From the NCBI GenBank assembly GCA_022695795.1, contig MU404160.1, positions 1 through 64,000 on the forward strand: 64,000 nucleotides of DNA, in the 5' to 3' direction. Positions within the stretch are counted from its first letter, which is position 1, and each line of letters starts with the position of its first letter. This document shows positions 53,397-64,000 of this stretch, one piece after another. This stretch comes from Biscogniauxia marginata (Eukaryota; Ascomycota; Sordariomycetes; Xylariales; Xylariaceae). Under the pieces are notes generated by a model. It made no database searches. It saw only the letters and a program-made list of their open reading frames with translations, and was not told the DNA's origin. The position numbers and the translations under genes are program-made.

Positions 53397-56300
53397 ATGA
53401 TTCCCCGAACCATCACCTCAAATGAGGTCTATCTTTTGCCTCTGAAGGATAACGGTGCTCCTGACGTTCCCGGCGAGTACATCTACTTCGCCACGCCGTC
53501 TAGCGATCCGGTGACAGTCCGCTTCACTATTGAAGGAACATCTTCGATATGCCGGCAGGGGAGTCTTTGGGTCAACATTCCCGAACGCGGTGCCGAATTT
53601 CACCGAAATAAGTTTCGGGAGTACAAGTATGACACTTATCGGGGTTTGCAATACTTGGACACATTGTTGACCAATCTTTCAGACTAGTGCCGGATTTCAA
53701 CCGTACGCTTGAAATTTCGATCCCCATCTACGAAGCAGGTGCCTACGCATTCTATACGACGTATGCCGAGCTCCCCGGGCTATCGAATGCATCAAGCGCC
53801 AGCAACCAAGCTTCCACCGAATCCAAAAAAACCCCCCTCTACTACATCGATGTTGCTCCACGGTTGTCTTTGGACGGCCGTCCGCTGCCGTTACCGGCGC
53901 TTTCGATATTTTCCGTAATCAGCAAGTTCATGGGCAAGTATCCATCAGATTGGGAGAAGCATTTGCGTGGCATAAGTGGCCGCGGTTACAATATGATACA
54001 TTTCACGCCTCTGCAGGTGCGAGGAGCTTCCAACTCTCCTTATAGCTTGTATGATCAGCTTGGATGGGATCCCCAGTGTTTCCCGGAAGGCGAAAAAGAT
54101 GTTCAGCAGATGGTAGACAGTTTGGAACAGAATCATTCCCTACTCAGCCTGACAGACATCGTGCTCAACCACACAGCGCACAACAGCAAGTGGCTGCTGG
54201 AGCATCCAGAGGCTGGCTACAACCTGACCACCGCGCCCTGGTTGGAATCTGCATACCTACTAGACACTCAACTGCTCAAGTTCGGCTCCCAGTTGGAGGA
54301 ACTAGGATATCCCGACGAACTGAAGACTACTGATGATCTAATCAAGATCATGGATGGTATCAAGAAGCATGTGGTTGCTGAAATTCGCCTTTGGGAATAC
54401 TATGCTCTCGATGTTGACAGAGATGTCGATGCGGCTATTAAATCTTGGGTTGCCGGAGAGCTGAGTAGCCCAGACGGGTCTACCAAAGACGTCGACCATC
54501 TCAAAGACGCTCCTCCAAAAGATCAAGCGGTCTGGCTGACAAAAAATGCCCTGCTTGGAAATGAGAGACTCGGTGAGCGCTACCGACGGCACGTTGATCC
54601 GAAGGTTCTAGCGTCGTTAGTAACCTTGATATTTGGCAAATATCGGGGTGAAGCCGACGAATCAACCATCCGGACCCAACTAGCCAAGGTCTTGGATATA
54701 ATCAACGTCCCTTTCTACGAGGAGTATGATAAGGAAATTGCCGATATTCTCCAGCAACTGTTCAACAGAATCAAGTATGTTCGCTTGGATGACCATGGCC
54801 CAAAGCTTGGTATCATCAACCAGGATAGTCCTCTCATCGAAACATATTTTACTCGATTGGACAAATCAGAAGCACCTAGTGAACTGAAGCAGGAAGATCT
54901 GGTTCTTGTCAACAATGGCTGGGTCTGGGCCGGAAATGCCCTGATTGACAATGCTGGCCCGCAATCGCGTGTCTATTTACGCCGAGAAGTCATTGTTTGG
55001 GGAGACTGTGTTAAGCTTCGGTATGGAAGCAGTCCCGAGGACAGTCCATGGTTATGGGAATACATGACCAAATATGCACGAATGTTGGCAAAGTACTTCG
55101 CGGGGTTCCGAATCGACAATTGTCATTCGACGCCTTTGCATGTTGCAGAACACATCTTGGACGAGGCTCGTCGCGTTAGACCCAACTTGTATGTTGTAGC
55201 AGAGCTCTTCACCGGTTCGGAGGAAATGGATTACGTATTTGTGAAGAGGCTCGGTCTCAGTTCGTTGATCAGAGAGGCCATGCAAGCGTGGAGCACAGCA
55301 GAACTCAGCAGATTAGTACATCGCCACGGGGGTCGCCCAATCGGTAGCTTCGAGGTTGATGAGATTTCGAAGGGAAACCTTGGAAGTACTCCCGCCAGCC
55401 CTGGATACACCAATGGAGAGTCAACGCGAGAGGTCATCCGAAAGATCAAGCCTGTACCGGTTCAGGCCCTCTTTATGGATTGCACGCATGACAATGAAGT
55501 TCCTGCTCAAAAGAGAGATGCTCGAGATACTCTGCCGAATGCCGCGTTAGTCTGCATGTGCGCGAGCGCGACCGGAAGTGTCATGGGATACGATGAGGTA
55601 TATCCGAAACTTGTCGACCTAGTCAATGAGACGAGACTATACACATCTGAGTCATCGTCTGCTAAAGAGATCAAAATTGGCGGTGGCAAAGGTGGCATTG
55701 GGGGTATCAAGAAGTTACTGAACCAAATCCACACGCTAATGGGCAAAGATGGCTACGACGAAACACACATCCATCACGAGGATCAATACATCACCGTCCA
55801 CAGAGTTCACCCGCAATCAAGAAAAGGCTACTTCCTGATTGCGCACACGGCATACCCGGGCTACGGGAACGGCAATGGAGCATTTGGCGCTGTTCATCTT
55901 GGCGGCACGAAGGCGCGCCATTTAGGTAGTTGGATGCTTGAGGTTGATTCGAGCGATGAGGCAAAGAAGGAAGTTGAAAGTGACAAGAAATACCTTCGAG
56001 GTCTTCCAAGCCGCGTTGTCGACTTGCCAGGAATACGGATGGAAGTCAAGGCGGATGAAACCACTATCACGGTTCGTGATAAGTTCCCTCCAGGTAGTAT
56101 TGCCTTGTTTGAAACTTGGATCCCAGCTGCGGAGCATTCAACCGGCTTAGACCACTATGTCACCTCAGGTGCGAAGGCTGCGATGGCAGATTTGGATCTC
56201 GTGGACCTCAACTTCTTACTGTATCGATGCGAAGCTGAAGAGCTAGACGGCAGTGCAGGCCGAGATGGCACCTACGACATTCCAGGTCACAGCAAGACAG

Positions 56301-58096
56301 TGTACGCCGGCCTTCAAGGCTGGTGGAGCATTTTGAAAGATGTTATTAAGGACAATAATCTCGCGCATCCCCTTTGCCAAAATCTGCGTGATGGGCAATG
56401 GGCTCTAGATTACACAGTCGGACGTCTTGAACGAGTAAGCAAACAGCCAGAATTCTCTGGTCTGGAACAACCAGCCACATGGCTTAAAGAGCGGTTCGAT
56501 GCCATTCGTGGCATTCCTAGCTTTCTTCTACCGCGCTATTTTGCCCTTGTTGTGCGGACCGCTTACCGTGCTGCGTGGGACAGAGGCTTAGAACTCATGA
56601 GTGAGAATGTCCGCAATGGCCAGTGGTTCCTTCAGAGCCTAGGTATGGTTAGTGTGCAACAGACTGGTATCGTCAAGTCTGGATCTCTCTGGCCAAAGAA
56701 ACTGGTCCCCTCATTGGCTGCCGGTTTACCACACTTTGCCGTGGAATGGGCACGATGCTGGGGGCGAGATGTCTTCATCTCTCTCCGAGGCCTATACCTT
56801 GGGACTGGTCGTTTTGAGGAAGCTGCGGAGCACATTTTTGCATTTGCTAGTGTCCTCAAGCACGGCATGATTCCTAACCTCCTCAGCAGTGGAAACCTAC
56901 CAAGATACAACAGCCGTGATTCAATATGGTTCTTCTTACAGACTATTCAGGACTATACGAAGTATGCGCCAGACGGGCTGAGTCTTCTGACAAGGAAGGT
57001 CAAACGACGATTCCTGCCGTACGACGACACTTGGTTCGCCTCCGATGACCCGAGGGCTTACTCACAGGAGAGCATAATTCAAGATGTGATTCAAGAAGCC
57101 CTGCAACGTCATGCAAGCGGCATGAAATTCCGTGAAGCCAATGCTGGACCTAGCATCGACGCACAAATGCGCGACGAAGGGTTCAACATCGAAATTCATG
57201 TCGACTGGTCGAACGGTATCATCTTCGGAGGAAATCAGTTCAACTGTGGCACTTGGCAAGATAAAATGGGCGAGAGTGAGCGCGCAGGGTCCAAGGGTAT
57301 CCCAGGTACACCTCGGGACGGGGCCGCGATTGAGATTACCGGTCTTGTGTACAGCACACTGAGGTGGTTGACCGAGCTCAATTCTGAGGGGAAATATCCC
57401 TACAACAGTGTTAAGAAACCGGACAGCTCAGAGATTACGTTCTCCGCTTGGGCCGACCTCATCAAGACGAGCTTTGAACATAGCTACTATGTGCCGCTCG
57501 ATCCATCGGAAGACAGCAAATATGCGGTCAACCCGAACGTCGTCAACCGGCGCGGTATCTACAAGGACCTCTTCCGCTCTGGAAAGGAATTTGAGGATTA
57601 TCAATTACGTGCCAACTTTCCCATCGCCATGACGGTTGCTCCGGACCTCTTTAATCCCGATCATGCCCTGGGTGCCCTCGTCCTTGCTGACAAAGTCTTG
57701 CGCGGGCCCTATGGAATGGCAACACTCGACCCGGCGGACCTCAATTATCGCCCATACTATGTGAACAGCGAAGACTCAGAAGACTTTGCGACTTCCAAAG
57801 GACGTAACTATCATCAGGGGCCCGAATGGTTGTGGCCTACAGGATTTTTTCTGCGTGCCCTCCTCAAGTTCGACCTTCAGAGACGGACGACTAAAGAGGG
57901 TCGTGTCGAGGCTTTCCAGCAGGTCACAAGACGGCTTAGTGGATGCAAGGAGATGATCCAAAGCAGCCCATGGGCCGGCCTAACGGAGCTGACACAAAAG
58001 GCTGGACAGTACTGCCCTGACTCAAGTCCCACGCAGGCATGGAGCGCCGGATGTCTGATCGACCTTTACATGGACGCTGCTGAGTATGAGATGTAG
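53397..58096 (+). CDS. gdb1: Glycogen debranching enzyme (1547 aa)
   Basis: Bifunctional enzyme that moves maltosyl/maltotriosyl groups between branches (4-alpha-glucanotransferase) and then removes the remaining alpha-1,6 glucose (amylo-1,6-glucosidase), in the cytosol. Exon 1 is 53397-53626 and exon 2 is 53683-58096; the 56-nt intron is GTATGA...TTTCAG, phase 2, joined as EYKLVPDFN. The N-terminal GH13-type half shows LTDIVLNHTAHNS, FRIDNCHSTPLHVAEHIL (nucleophile Asp near 551) and YVVAELFTGSE (acid/base Glu). The C-terminal GH133 half shows AVEWARCWGRDVFISLRGL, HVDWSNGIIFGGNQFNCGTW (about 1250) and NYHQGPEWLWPTGFF. Length is normal for the family. Shared promoter DNA with gpd1 links glycogen breakdown and glycerol synthesis. 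Confidence 0.97.
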
Positions 58097-59268
58097 CGAG
58101 TAGATTTAATACTCCATTGCAGGTGTCAGAGTGAAGCGGTCAATCAGATAGTGCGCTTAGAAAAAGAGTAGAAAGCAGTTTTCTTACGATATAGAACCCT
58201 TGAAAGGGCTGAATAGGTCAGACATGAAACATAAGAACATACGTAGAGGGATCAGGGTGGTATAATGCTTTGCGGGTTTGTAGTCAATCCATACCTAACA
58301 ACGTATTTACATCTATTTGCATTAAATCCGCAAACACGTGTTATTCGTAGGTTGATGCTGCCCTTTTTATTTGACATGAGTTTATACCAAAGAAAATACA
58401 ATATTTTTCAGTAGGGTTGATTCGTATATGGTCCTCGCCCCCTTTACACGTGCAACCATGCAACTCATGCCGGGAGCTAGCCTATAAAGAGGCAAAACGG
58501 AGGGGAATGGAAGCGAAGGCTAAGAATAGTAAAGTAAAGGGGTGTTAGACAGGATACGGGCCCAGCATGATAAAAACTTTTGTCTTTGTCCAGAAATTAC
58601 AGCGATGGATCGCGTGTAAGTTGCTAATATAAGAACCCGAAGTCAAGACTGCTCGTCGTTGTATCTTCTCTGTCATTTTCTTGGCGCAGGCAACCTGTCG
58701 CCATGATCTATCTTCTTCTCTTGACTCGATGACATTCGAACCCCCCTCCCCCCCCTTCTCGACTTCCTCCAACACCCAAGACCAGGGACTGTAAAAAAAA
58801 CAAAAACAAAAAAGGGATATCAAGATCATCCAATCATGCGTGTGATCCGCCCCAAGTTCTTTCGCCTTTTTTACCCAAAAGTGTAATGAATGATCCCTTC
58901 CACGCCATTTGGTTTTTACTCAAGAAACAGAAACCAGCGTACAAGAACAACGTCGGCGTGTAAAATCCACCCCTGTTGTTTTACCGGACCTTCAACCCTT
59001 CCCATAATAACGCCCCTTGATGTGGAAGTTTGACGACAATAAATGATGCTAAGGTGTAAATATCTGCGTGTGTAGTAAAAGAGGGAGGCGAACCAGGAAA
59101 ACATGCTAAGGTGTACCGGCAACCGTCTTGTTTAATAGAAGTTAGTAGATATATATAACCCGTTGTAGCAGCAAAATGAGCGTCGTGAAATGAGGAAATA
59201 TGGCCGATCGATCGCGGTTGCTCGCAAGTACCACCACCTTGCGGGTTGTTCATCATGAGGCTGTGGGA
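58097..59268. other. Convergent intergenic region, no supported gene
   Basis: About 1.2 kb between two converging genes. It contains C- and A-homopolymer runs (58743-58760 and 58793-58815). No coding signal. Confidence 0.5.
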
Positions 59269-60113
59269 TCATGTTCGTTGGATAACCCTCCACTTCTTGC
59301 GCTCCTTCTTGGGCTTCTCAACGCTACCACCAGGGCCAGACATGAACATGCCGGGTTGGGATATGGTGCTATCCCGTACGCCAGCACCGACCAGGTTGCC
59401 CTGGGTATTGACAGCGACGGTACTCGGCAGGCCCTTGCCGAGCTCGTACAGCCGGTCCTTCTTCTTGAGGTACTTGCGTCGCCAGATACAAGCGCCAACC
59501 CAGATGCCGATGATTCCCACGACAACGATGACAATCATGATGACCCATTTCCAATGTGAGGAGAGCCTAGAAATTACAGTACCATGGTAAGTATAGATCC
59601 GCGGGAAGAACGTTGGCCACATGTGGATAATGCCTACCAGTCTCCACCACCATCATTATTTCCTGAACTGCCACTCGTGCTCGTGCTCGTTGCGGAAGCG
59701 CTGGATGATGTCGCAACAGCCTTGCCATCACAAAAACTTGTGAACCAGCTCTGAATTCCCGAAAGACCACCCGTATCGCCTGGACAGGCACCGTCGCAAA
59801 CGCCAGACGTGCCGCTCTTAAAGGGCTGGAGCGAGTCGTAGGCGCAGAAACAGGTGTCATACGTATTCGCGTCGGCGGTCGGGGCGGCGGGAGGCACGCA
59901 GGCACCGTTCGCGTCGAACAGAGGGCCGCATTGGGCGGCACACGAAGGTAGCGACGCGAATGGTACTACCGTTGTTGCGGGTAGAGCTAGAGATCGCAGT
60001 CGTCAGTTTCGTAAGAAGAAAAAAGAAAAGGAAAAGAAAAAGAAAAAGGAACATATAGATTGCCCAGCGTGACGAGTTGTAAGGAATATGCTACCGAATG
60101 GTCACGTACCCAT
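59269..60113 (-). CDS. Cysteine-rich single-pass membrane protein, CFEM-like ectodomain
   Basis: Exon 3 is 59566-59269 and exon 2 is 59986-59638, joined in phase by a 71-nt intron (GTAGGC...TTCTAG). The start is uncertain: a 4-nt coding exon ATGG at 60113-60110 fits the phase and gives 216 aa (MALPATTVVPF...). However, the upstream frame adds PLIAPFAVNLAM, so a signal-peptide exon may be missing. The outer part has eight cysteines (LPSCAAQCGPL, NGAC, YDTCFCAYD, GVCDGAC, SFC) with a C-x-C pair. This is near the CFEM pattern, but the third and fourth cysteines lie further apart than usual. A Ser/Thr/Gly stalk, one membrane helix (WVIMIVIVVVGIIGIWVGA) and a basic cytosolic tail (WRRKYLKKKD, then KKERKKWR) follow. 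A surface sensor or adhesin-like role is likely but unproven. Confidence 0.7.
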
Positions 60114-63100
60114 TGCGAGATTGACTGCAAAGGGGGCAATGAGAGGTTCAAAATGGTTAACAACTCGAGATAGCAGCGAATGAGGCTCTGGGCTCGAGTG
60201 TCGAACAAGACCCAGGGGTCTGTAGGCTTTGAACCCTCACAGGACGGACTAGGTCCACGTAGATGGTGTGAGCGACAATTGGAATTTATCGCTGGCCCCG
60301 GGATCGACTTTGCAGGTTGACCAATACGTCGCGACGGTTGATGGCGGTGACCGAATTGGAACTGATCAGGGACGGGAAGGGAGGTCGGAGATCGGACGAT
60401 GCCAAAGTCAAAAGTCGATGTGTGGATGTTATGATGAGATGAGATGCGAGGCAGAACGATCGAATACCCGGTCTTGGCTTTGTGGTTCAACTCGTGGGCA
60501 TTATTACGGATCCAGTTGACAAATCCGGTAGATCTGAGCGTATGTGGTTGGTGCAAAACGAATGTGGGTTTTTGTTTTGGGGCCGAGGACTGCGAACTGA
60601 GACGTGGGCGAGATGAGGTTCGTGGAGAAGGGGAGGGGGGGGGAGGTGAGGAGAGGAGAGAAAAGAAGAAGAAGAAAAAAGAGAGGAAGAAAAAGGAGGC
60701 TTCGATGATTCCGTGGTGATAACTTTCGGACGAGGCGGGCAACCAGTCGGATAAGGTTTAAGTTAGAAGGCGCAGCAGAGCAATCATCTCGACGACGTCT
60801 GCTAAAACTCGGGGGATTTGGGGGGTCCTCAGGCGCTGAAGTTGGAACTCTGCTAGGGCCACGGAATACGGAACACCTTAGGTACATACCTTAGGTACCT
60901 ACCTAGATCTGATTCCAGGGGGTGTGGGGAAGGGCCGTTACATGAAAAGAACTTAGTCCGGCAAGCCAAGAACGGGGGCCAAGTCTTGTACTCGTCTTGT
61001 CTCACCCGTATTTACCTCTCTAGCGCTATCTGCTGCTTGGTTGGCCGCCGTCCTCTGGCTGACGGTACCGAACCGACCATTCTATCCAAGCTGAAGCCAA
61101 GTGACCAAGCACCTGGCCGGGGGGGAATGCACCAGTCTCAGCCAGTTCCAGATGCAAATCTTTTCTGCTAGGCTTTTTATTTTATTTTCTATTCCTTCCC
61201 CTCTCGTCATCATCATCATCCTCATCCTCATCCTTACGATAATATATGTAATGAAGAAGATACCTGGACAGATCGCTATGTGGAGATGTGTCTCTCCGTC
61301 TCGCGTTCTGCAAACAATTGGTGATGTATTTACATGTGATTATTTTCATTTAATTAAATTTCAGATACACCCTAAGCGAGAATGAGAGAAAAAGAACGAA
61401 CAGGAAAATAAAGGATAATGAAAATGAAAAGGGACTCGGATATCGGCTTCGCTCTCGGATGTAAGTATCACTGGGCAAAGACCATTTAATACCGCTTAGT
61501 GATGATATGGCCTCCCCCCCCCCCTTCCGAATATCCGTCCAGACATATACCTATCTAACCTCACCATGTACTGCGTATATATATTTGATGCATGATATGT
61601 CAGGTACAACACACGTTTACCACCCACTACACATGTAGGTTACCTTGGTATGTCGTAGCAAGTCAGCGTTGTACCGCATTCACAAGCCCCTAGGACCCGT
61701 GGAATGTGCCGACTCGTGACTTGGACGTCTTGGAGGTGATGCATAATTTCCCTAGGCTCGTATCATGTCGTATTTGCTACTCTCAACCCACCCCCGGGGA
61801 ATGGTTGTTTCTAGTTTGCTTTGTTGTTATTACCATGTTATTTCTGACCTCAGAGATGAAGACTAAAACTTGGTTATTTATCAGATTCCTTCTGCGTGTC
61901 GATCCAACTCTGATTGGTCACTCACTACCCAGGAGGATCCTCATAATACTGCCTTCAAGTACGCACTATATGCCACTAACATTTAGGCCTTGCCGGTGAA
62001 AGGAGCGTGGAAAGATGGGAATACCGGGATTTCGCTGGTTTCGCTGGTTTTGACCTTGGTTGTAATTCTGGATTCTCCCTAGACTTCTTAAAATATTCCT
62101 ACCCAATCAAGCCAAGGCCGATGCAAGCACGGGCCATTTCAGCCGACGGGAACTCCCAGATTCCTGACTAGCCACATTTAGAACCTAGCCACATCATAAG
62201 TGGAAATCCATGGAAGCCTCAGCCCACCCCGCCTTATGTAATCCTCCTCCTTCGCTTATTCGTCCTGACGTCTATCGATTGATAGTTCTCTGTCAGCAAA
62301 ATACCTGTATTGCACCTATTTCTTCCCTCATGTATGCCAAGAACCACATTTACATACCCAATAATTAAGACGTACCAAGATAGAAATAAGAGTATGTGAA
62401 ACTCTCTTCTTCCATCGTCAGTCTTGTTCTTTTTGACAATAAAGAAAGAGGTAGGTATTCGAAAAAGAAAAAGAACTTTCAACTTCCAGTTAAAGCATTA
62501 CCTATCTATATTCCCAACTTTCCAAACCCAAATCTTCCTCCTATGTATACCAATTTGCCACGGCTTAGACGGACCATTAAGCGAGGAAGGCTATGGCACA
62601 CGACGCACTATAGACCTAGCACAAGGCTCCCGGAAGACTAACAAGCAGTGTTCAGTGTGTGTTCGGCCCTGGGTCTGTTGTTGATTAATGGCAAGTAACG
62701 GTTCTCTAGAAAGAGGCGTGTCGTATCATGCACACAATCTAGTTCAAGTCAATCCCTGGATTGGTTAAACTGTCTCCACCCGTGGTCGTGAGTATTACTC
62801 GCTGCAGCAGTAGTTTATGCCTCAAATCTTTAGTCTACCCGGCCTATATGTATGGCTTCTTGCCCTGTTTACTTTGGTGATGCGGTGTATTGACTCAGGT
62901 TGAAACTAGTCTGGAGGTGTAATGCTGCCTCTGGGAAGATATAGGAAGTTGTATTGATTGTGTCAAGTCATCGGATATATTGATGCTAAATGGTGCTTGA
63001 TTGTTGAAAAGAACCAGATTACTGCCTTAGTTAACTTACAGGATATGTCTAAATCAATATTACATGAAGACACTACGTGATTATTTAGATGTGCCTTTTT

Positions 63101-63164
63101 ATGTAAAGGGCTGCGTAGCATGTTTGCCACACCTTTACCACGTGGAACCCTCGTGACGACCATG

Positions 63165-63317
63165 TTGAAATATGGGGCTATGCCCCTACTATACGGCTCT
63201 ACATGGCCTTCTATATATATATATGTGTGTGTGTGTGTGTGGGCTTTACCCGCCTACTAGACTTACCTTTGGGCTAATATACTTCATCCTATCCTCGTAT
63301 ATTCGTCTGATCTCAAT
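63165..63317 (+). repeat. Dispersed repeat, copy 2
   Basis: Partner of the copy at 33665-33800, same orientation. It has the perfect hairpin GGGGCTATGCCCC at its left end. It contains an (AT)n(GT)n run (63212-63241) where copy 1 has a shorter TATATAGG segment. The conserved 3' block ends ATCTCAA. Further partial similarity may continue to about 63405. Confidence 0.65.
63212..63241. repeat. (AT)n(GT)n microsatellite
   Basis: About 14 bp of AT dinucleotides followed by about 16 bp of GT dinucleotides, inside repeat copy 2. Confidence 0.85.
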
Positions 63318-63755
63318 GAACCAAACGTATTATCTACATAGAGAATATTATATCTAGGGGTGTGGCATGAACACCGTCCAAAGGGTGAAATGCCAATGCT
63401 AAGGCTTGCCTCCTCCTGTGAAATCTTCATAACTAATAGGATTTAGTTTTTTGTAAATCAAAAAGCAGCATTTAGCACAGTAATTCTTCCCCTCTCATAT
63501 GCAAAACTTACCTGTACTAACTTCATCATAAAGACAACTACCTTAATACCACATCAGCTAGATACTCCTCGGCAATCTACCTAGTTAACTAAATGTTTCG
63601 TAGCATAAGTCGGCCATAAAACACTAGCAAGACCGAATTATAACAAGGCTTGGATAAAGAACGAATATTTTTCTTCTTTCTAATGAAAGACTTAAGTTAC
63701 ATACATACTACAACTAAAAGAAATAAAGGAAACCCTGTATTGATGCTCCCTAGCC

Positions 63756-64000
63756 CTACTCTTTCTTTTCAAATGTTGTCTGCGTTAGCGATACTTCACC
63801 GTCTTCAGACGGGTCTGGTTGTTGCTCAACTGTGGCAATGCCCAACTTGATCGCTTCCTTGATAGTGAAGGTACCATACACATCAATTTCATCAAACTCA
63901 CCGAGTCCCTCATGGGGGAAAATCTTGTTGAGAAGAAAGAATATGGTCGCACTCGTAAAGAACCCTTTAGGGAGATGGTAAGTATAGTTCTGATCGTTTG
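63756..64000 (-). CDS. C-terminal end of NCS1-type nucleobase/nucleoside permease (partial)
   Basis: Open minus-strand frame entering from the right edge and ending at TAG 63758-63756; about 80 residues are visible. It begins in the last membrane helix (YHLPKGFFTSATIFFLLNKI). It then shows the FPHEGLGEFDEIDVYGTFT and KEAIKLGI tail, which I recognise from fungal NCS1 permeases (the Fur/Fcy/Dal group that imports uracil, allantoin, nucleosides or related vitamins with protons). The end is acidic (PDPSEDGEV) with a terminal KKE, as in tails that control endocytosis. Substrate cannot be told without the rest of the gene beyond the window. There is no start codon inside the window. Confidence 0.65.
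   Translation of the reverse strand, partial: NDQNYTYHLPKGFFTSATIFFLLNKIFPHEGLGEFDEIDVYGTFTIKEAIKLGIATVEQQPDPSEDGEVSLTQTTFEKKE

Larger units (their letters stand above)
60114..63755. other. 3.6-kb region without supported gene
   Basis: Left side is the promoter of the membrane protein, with purine-rich tracts at 60655-60690 and TACCTTAGGTACC motifs at 60878-60905. The rest holds short frames with no recognisable motif (for example 61706-61999 and 62396-62684) and a copy of the dispersed repeat (63165-63317). A missing signal-peptide exon of the membrane protein could lie within the first few hundred bases. Confidence 0.45.

Noticed and set aside
59987..60742. 251-codon minus-strand frame overlapping the membrane protein promoter
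   Set aside because: Low-complexity Phe/Ser/Pro-rich translation of purine/pyrimidine tracts without a domain.

Overview
The window is nuclear DNA of a filamentous ascomycete (Pezizomycotina), most likely a Sordariomycete. The evidence is spliced protein genes with 50-190 nt introns (mostly GTRNGT...YAG), a nuclear-encoded mitochondrial ATP synthase alpha subunit and complex I subunit, a HET-domain protein, and intergenic DNA full of short TACCTAGGTA-type motifs. No rRNA, confident tRNA, CRISPR array or prokaryotic operon is present. All exon coordinates were built by hand from frame, splice sites and phase.

Left part (1-24 kb) is mainly housekeeping. In order: a small unrecognised two-exon gene (44-560, -); a conserved uncharacterised 636-aa protein (2768-4901, -); complex I subunit NDUFB8 (5777-6374, -), divergent from the SWR1 chromatin-remodelling ATPase (7029-12356, +); a DUF3500 protein (13524-15002, +); a broken gene (15159-16015, -); a tRNA-like SINE candidate (about 16.58-16.80 kb); a GNAT acetyltransferase split by a one-base frameshift (17558-18177, -); mitochondrial ATP synthase alpha (19335-21550, +); and ATP-dependent NAD(P)H-hydrate dehydratase (22194-23619, +).

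Middle part (24-49 kb) is gene-poor and accessory in character, with long AT-rich gaps. It holds a 653-aa orphan with a conserved C-terminus (29238-31199, +), a HET-domain protein (35091-36782, +) converging on a short-chain dehydrogenase (36944-37837, -), a membrane-anchored gamma-glutamylcyclotransferase-like protein (40512-41780, +), a small coiled-coil/degenerate zinc-finger protein (43090-43896, +) and, tail to tail with it, a TPR-CHAT caspase-like protein (44749-47529, -). HET and CHAT families belong to self/non-self recognition and regulated cell death, so this is the most interesting stretch.

Right part (49-64 kb) returns to metabolism: NAD-dependent glycerol-3-phosphate dehydrogenase (49664-51003, -) and glycogen debranching enzyme (53397-58096, +) in head-to-head orientation, a cysteine-rich single-pass membrane protein (59269-60113, -), and at the right edge the C-terminal end of an NCS1-type nucleobase/nucleoside permease (63756-64000, -). 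A repeat of about 150 bp occurs near 33.7 kb and again near 63.2 kb.
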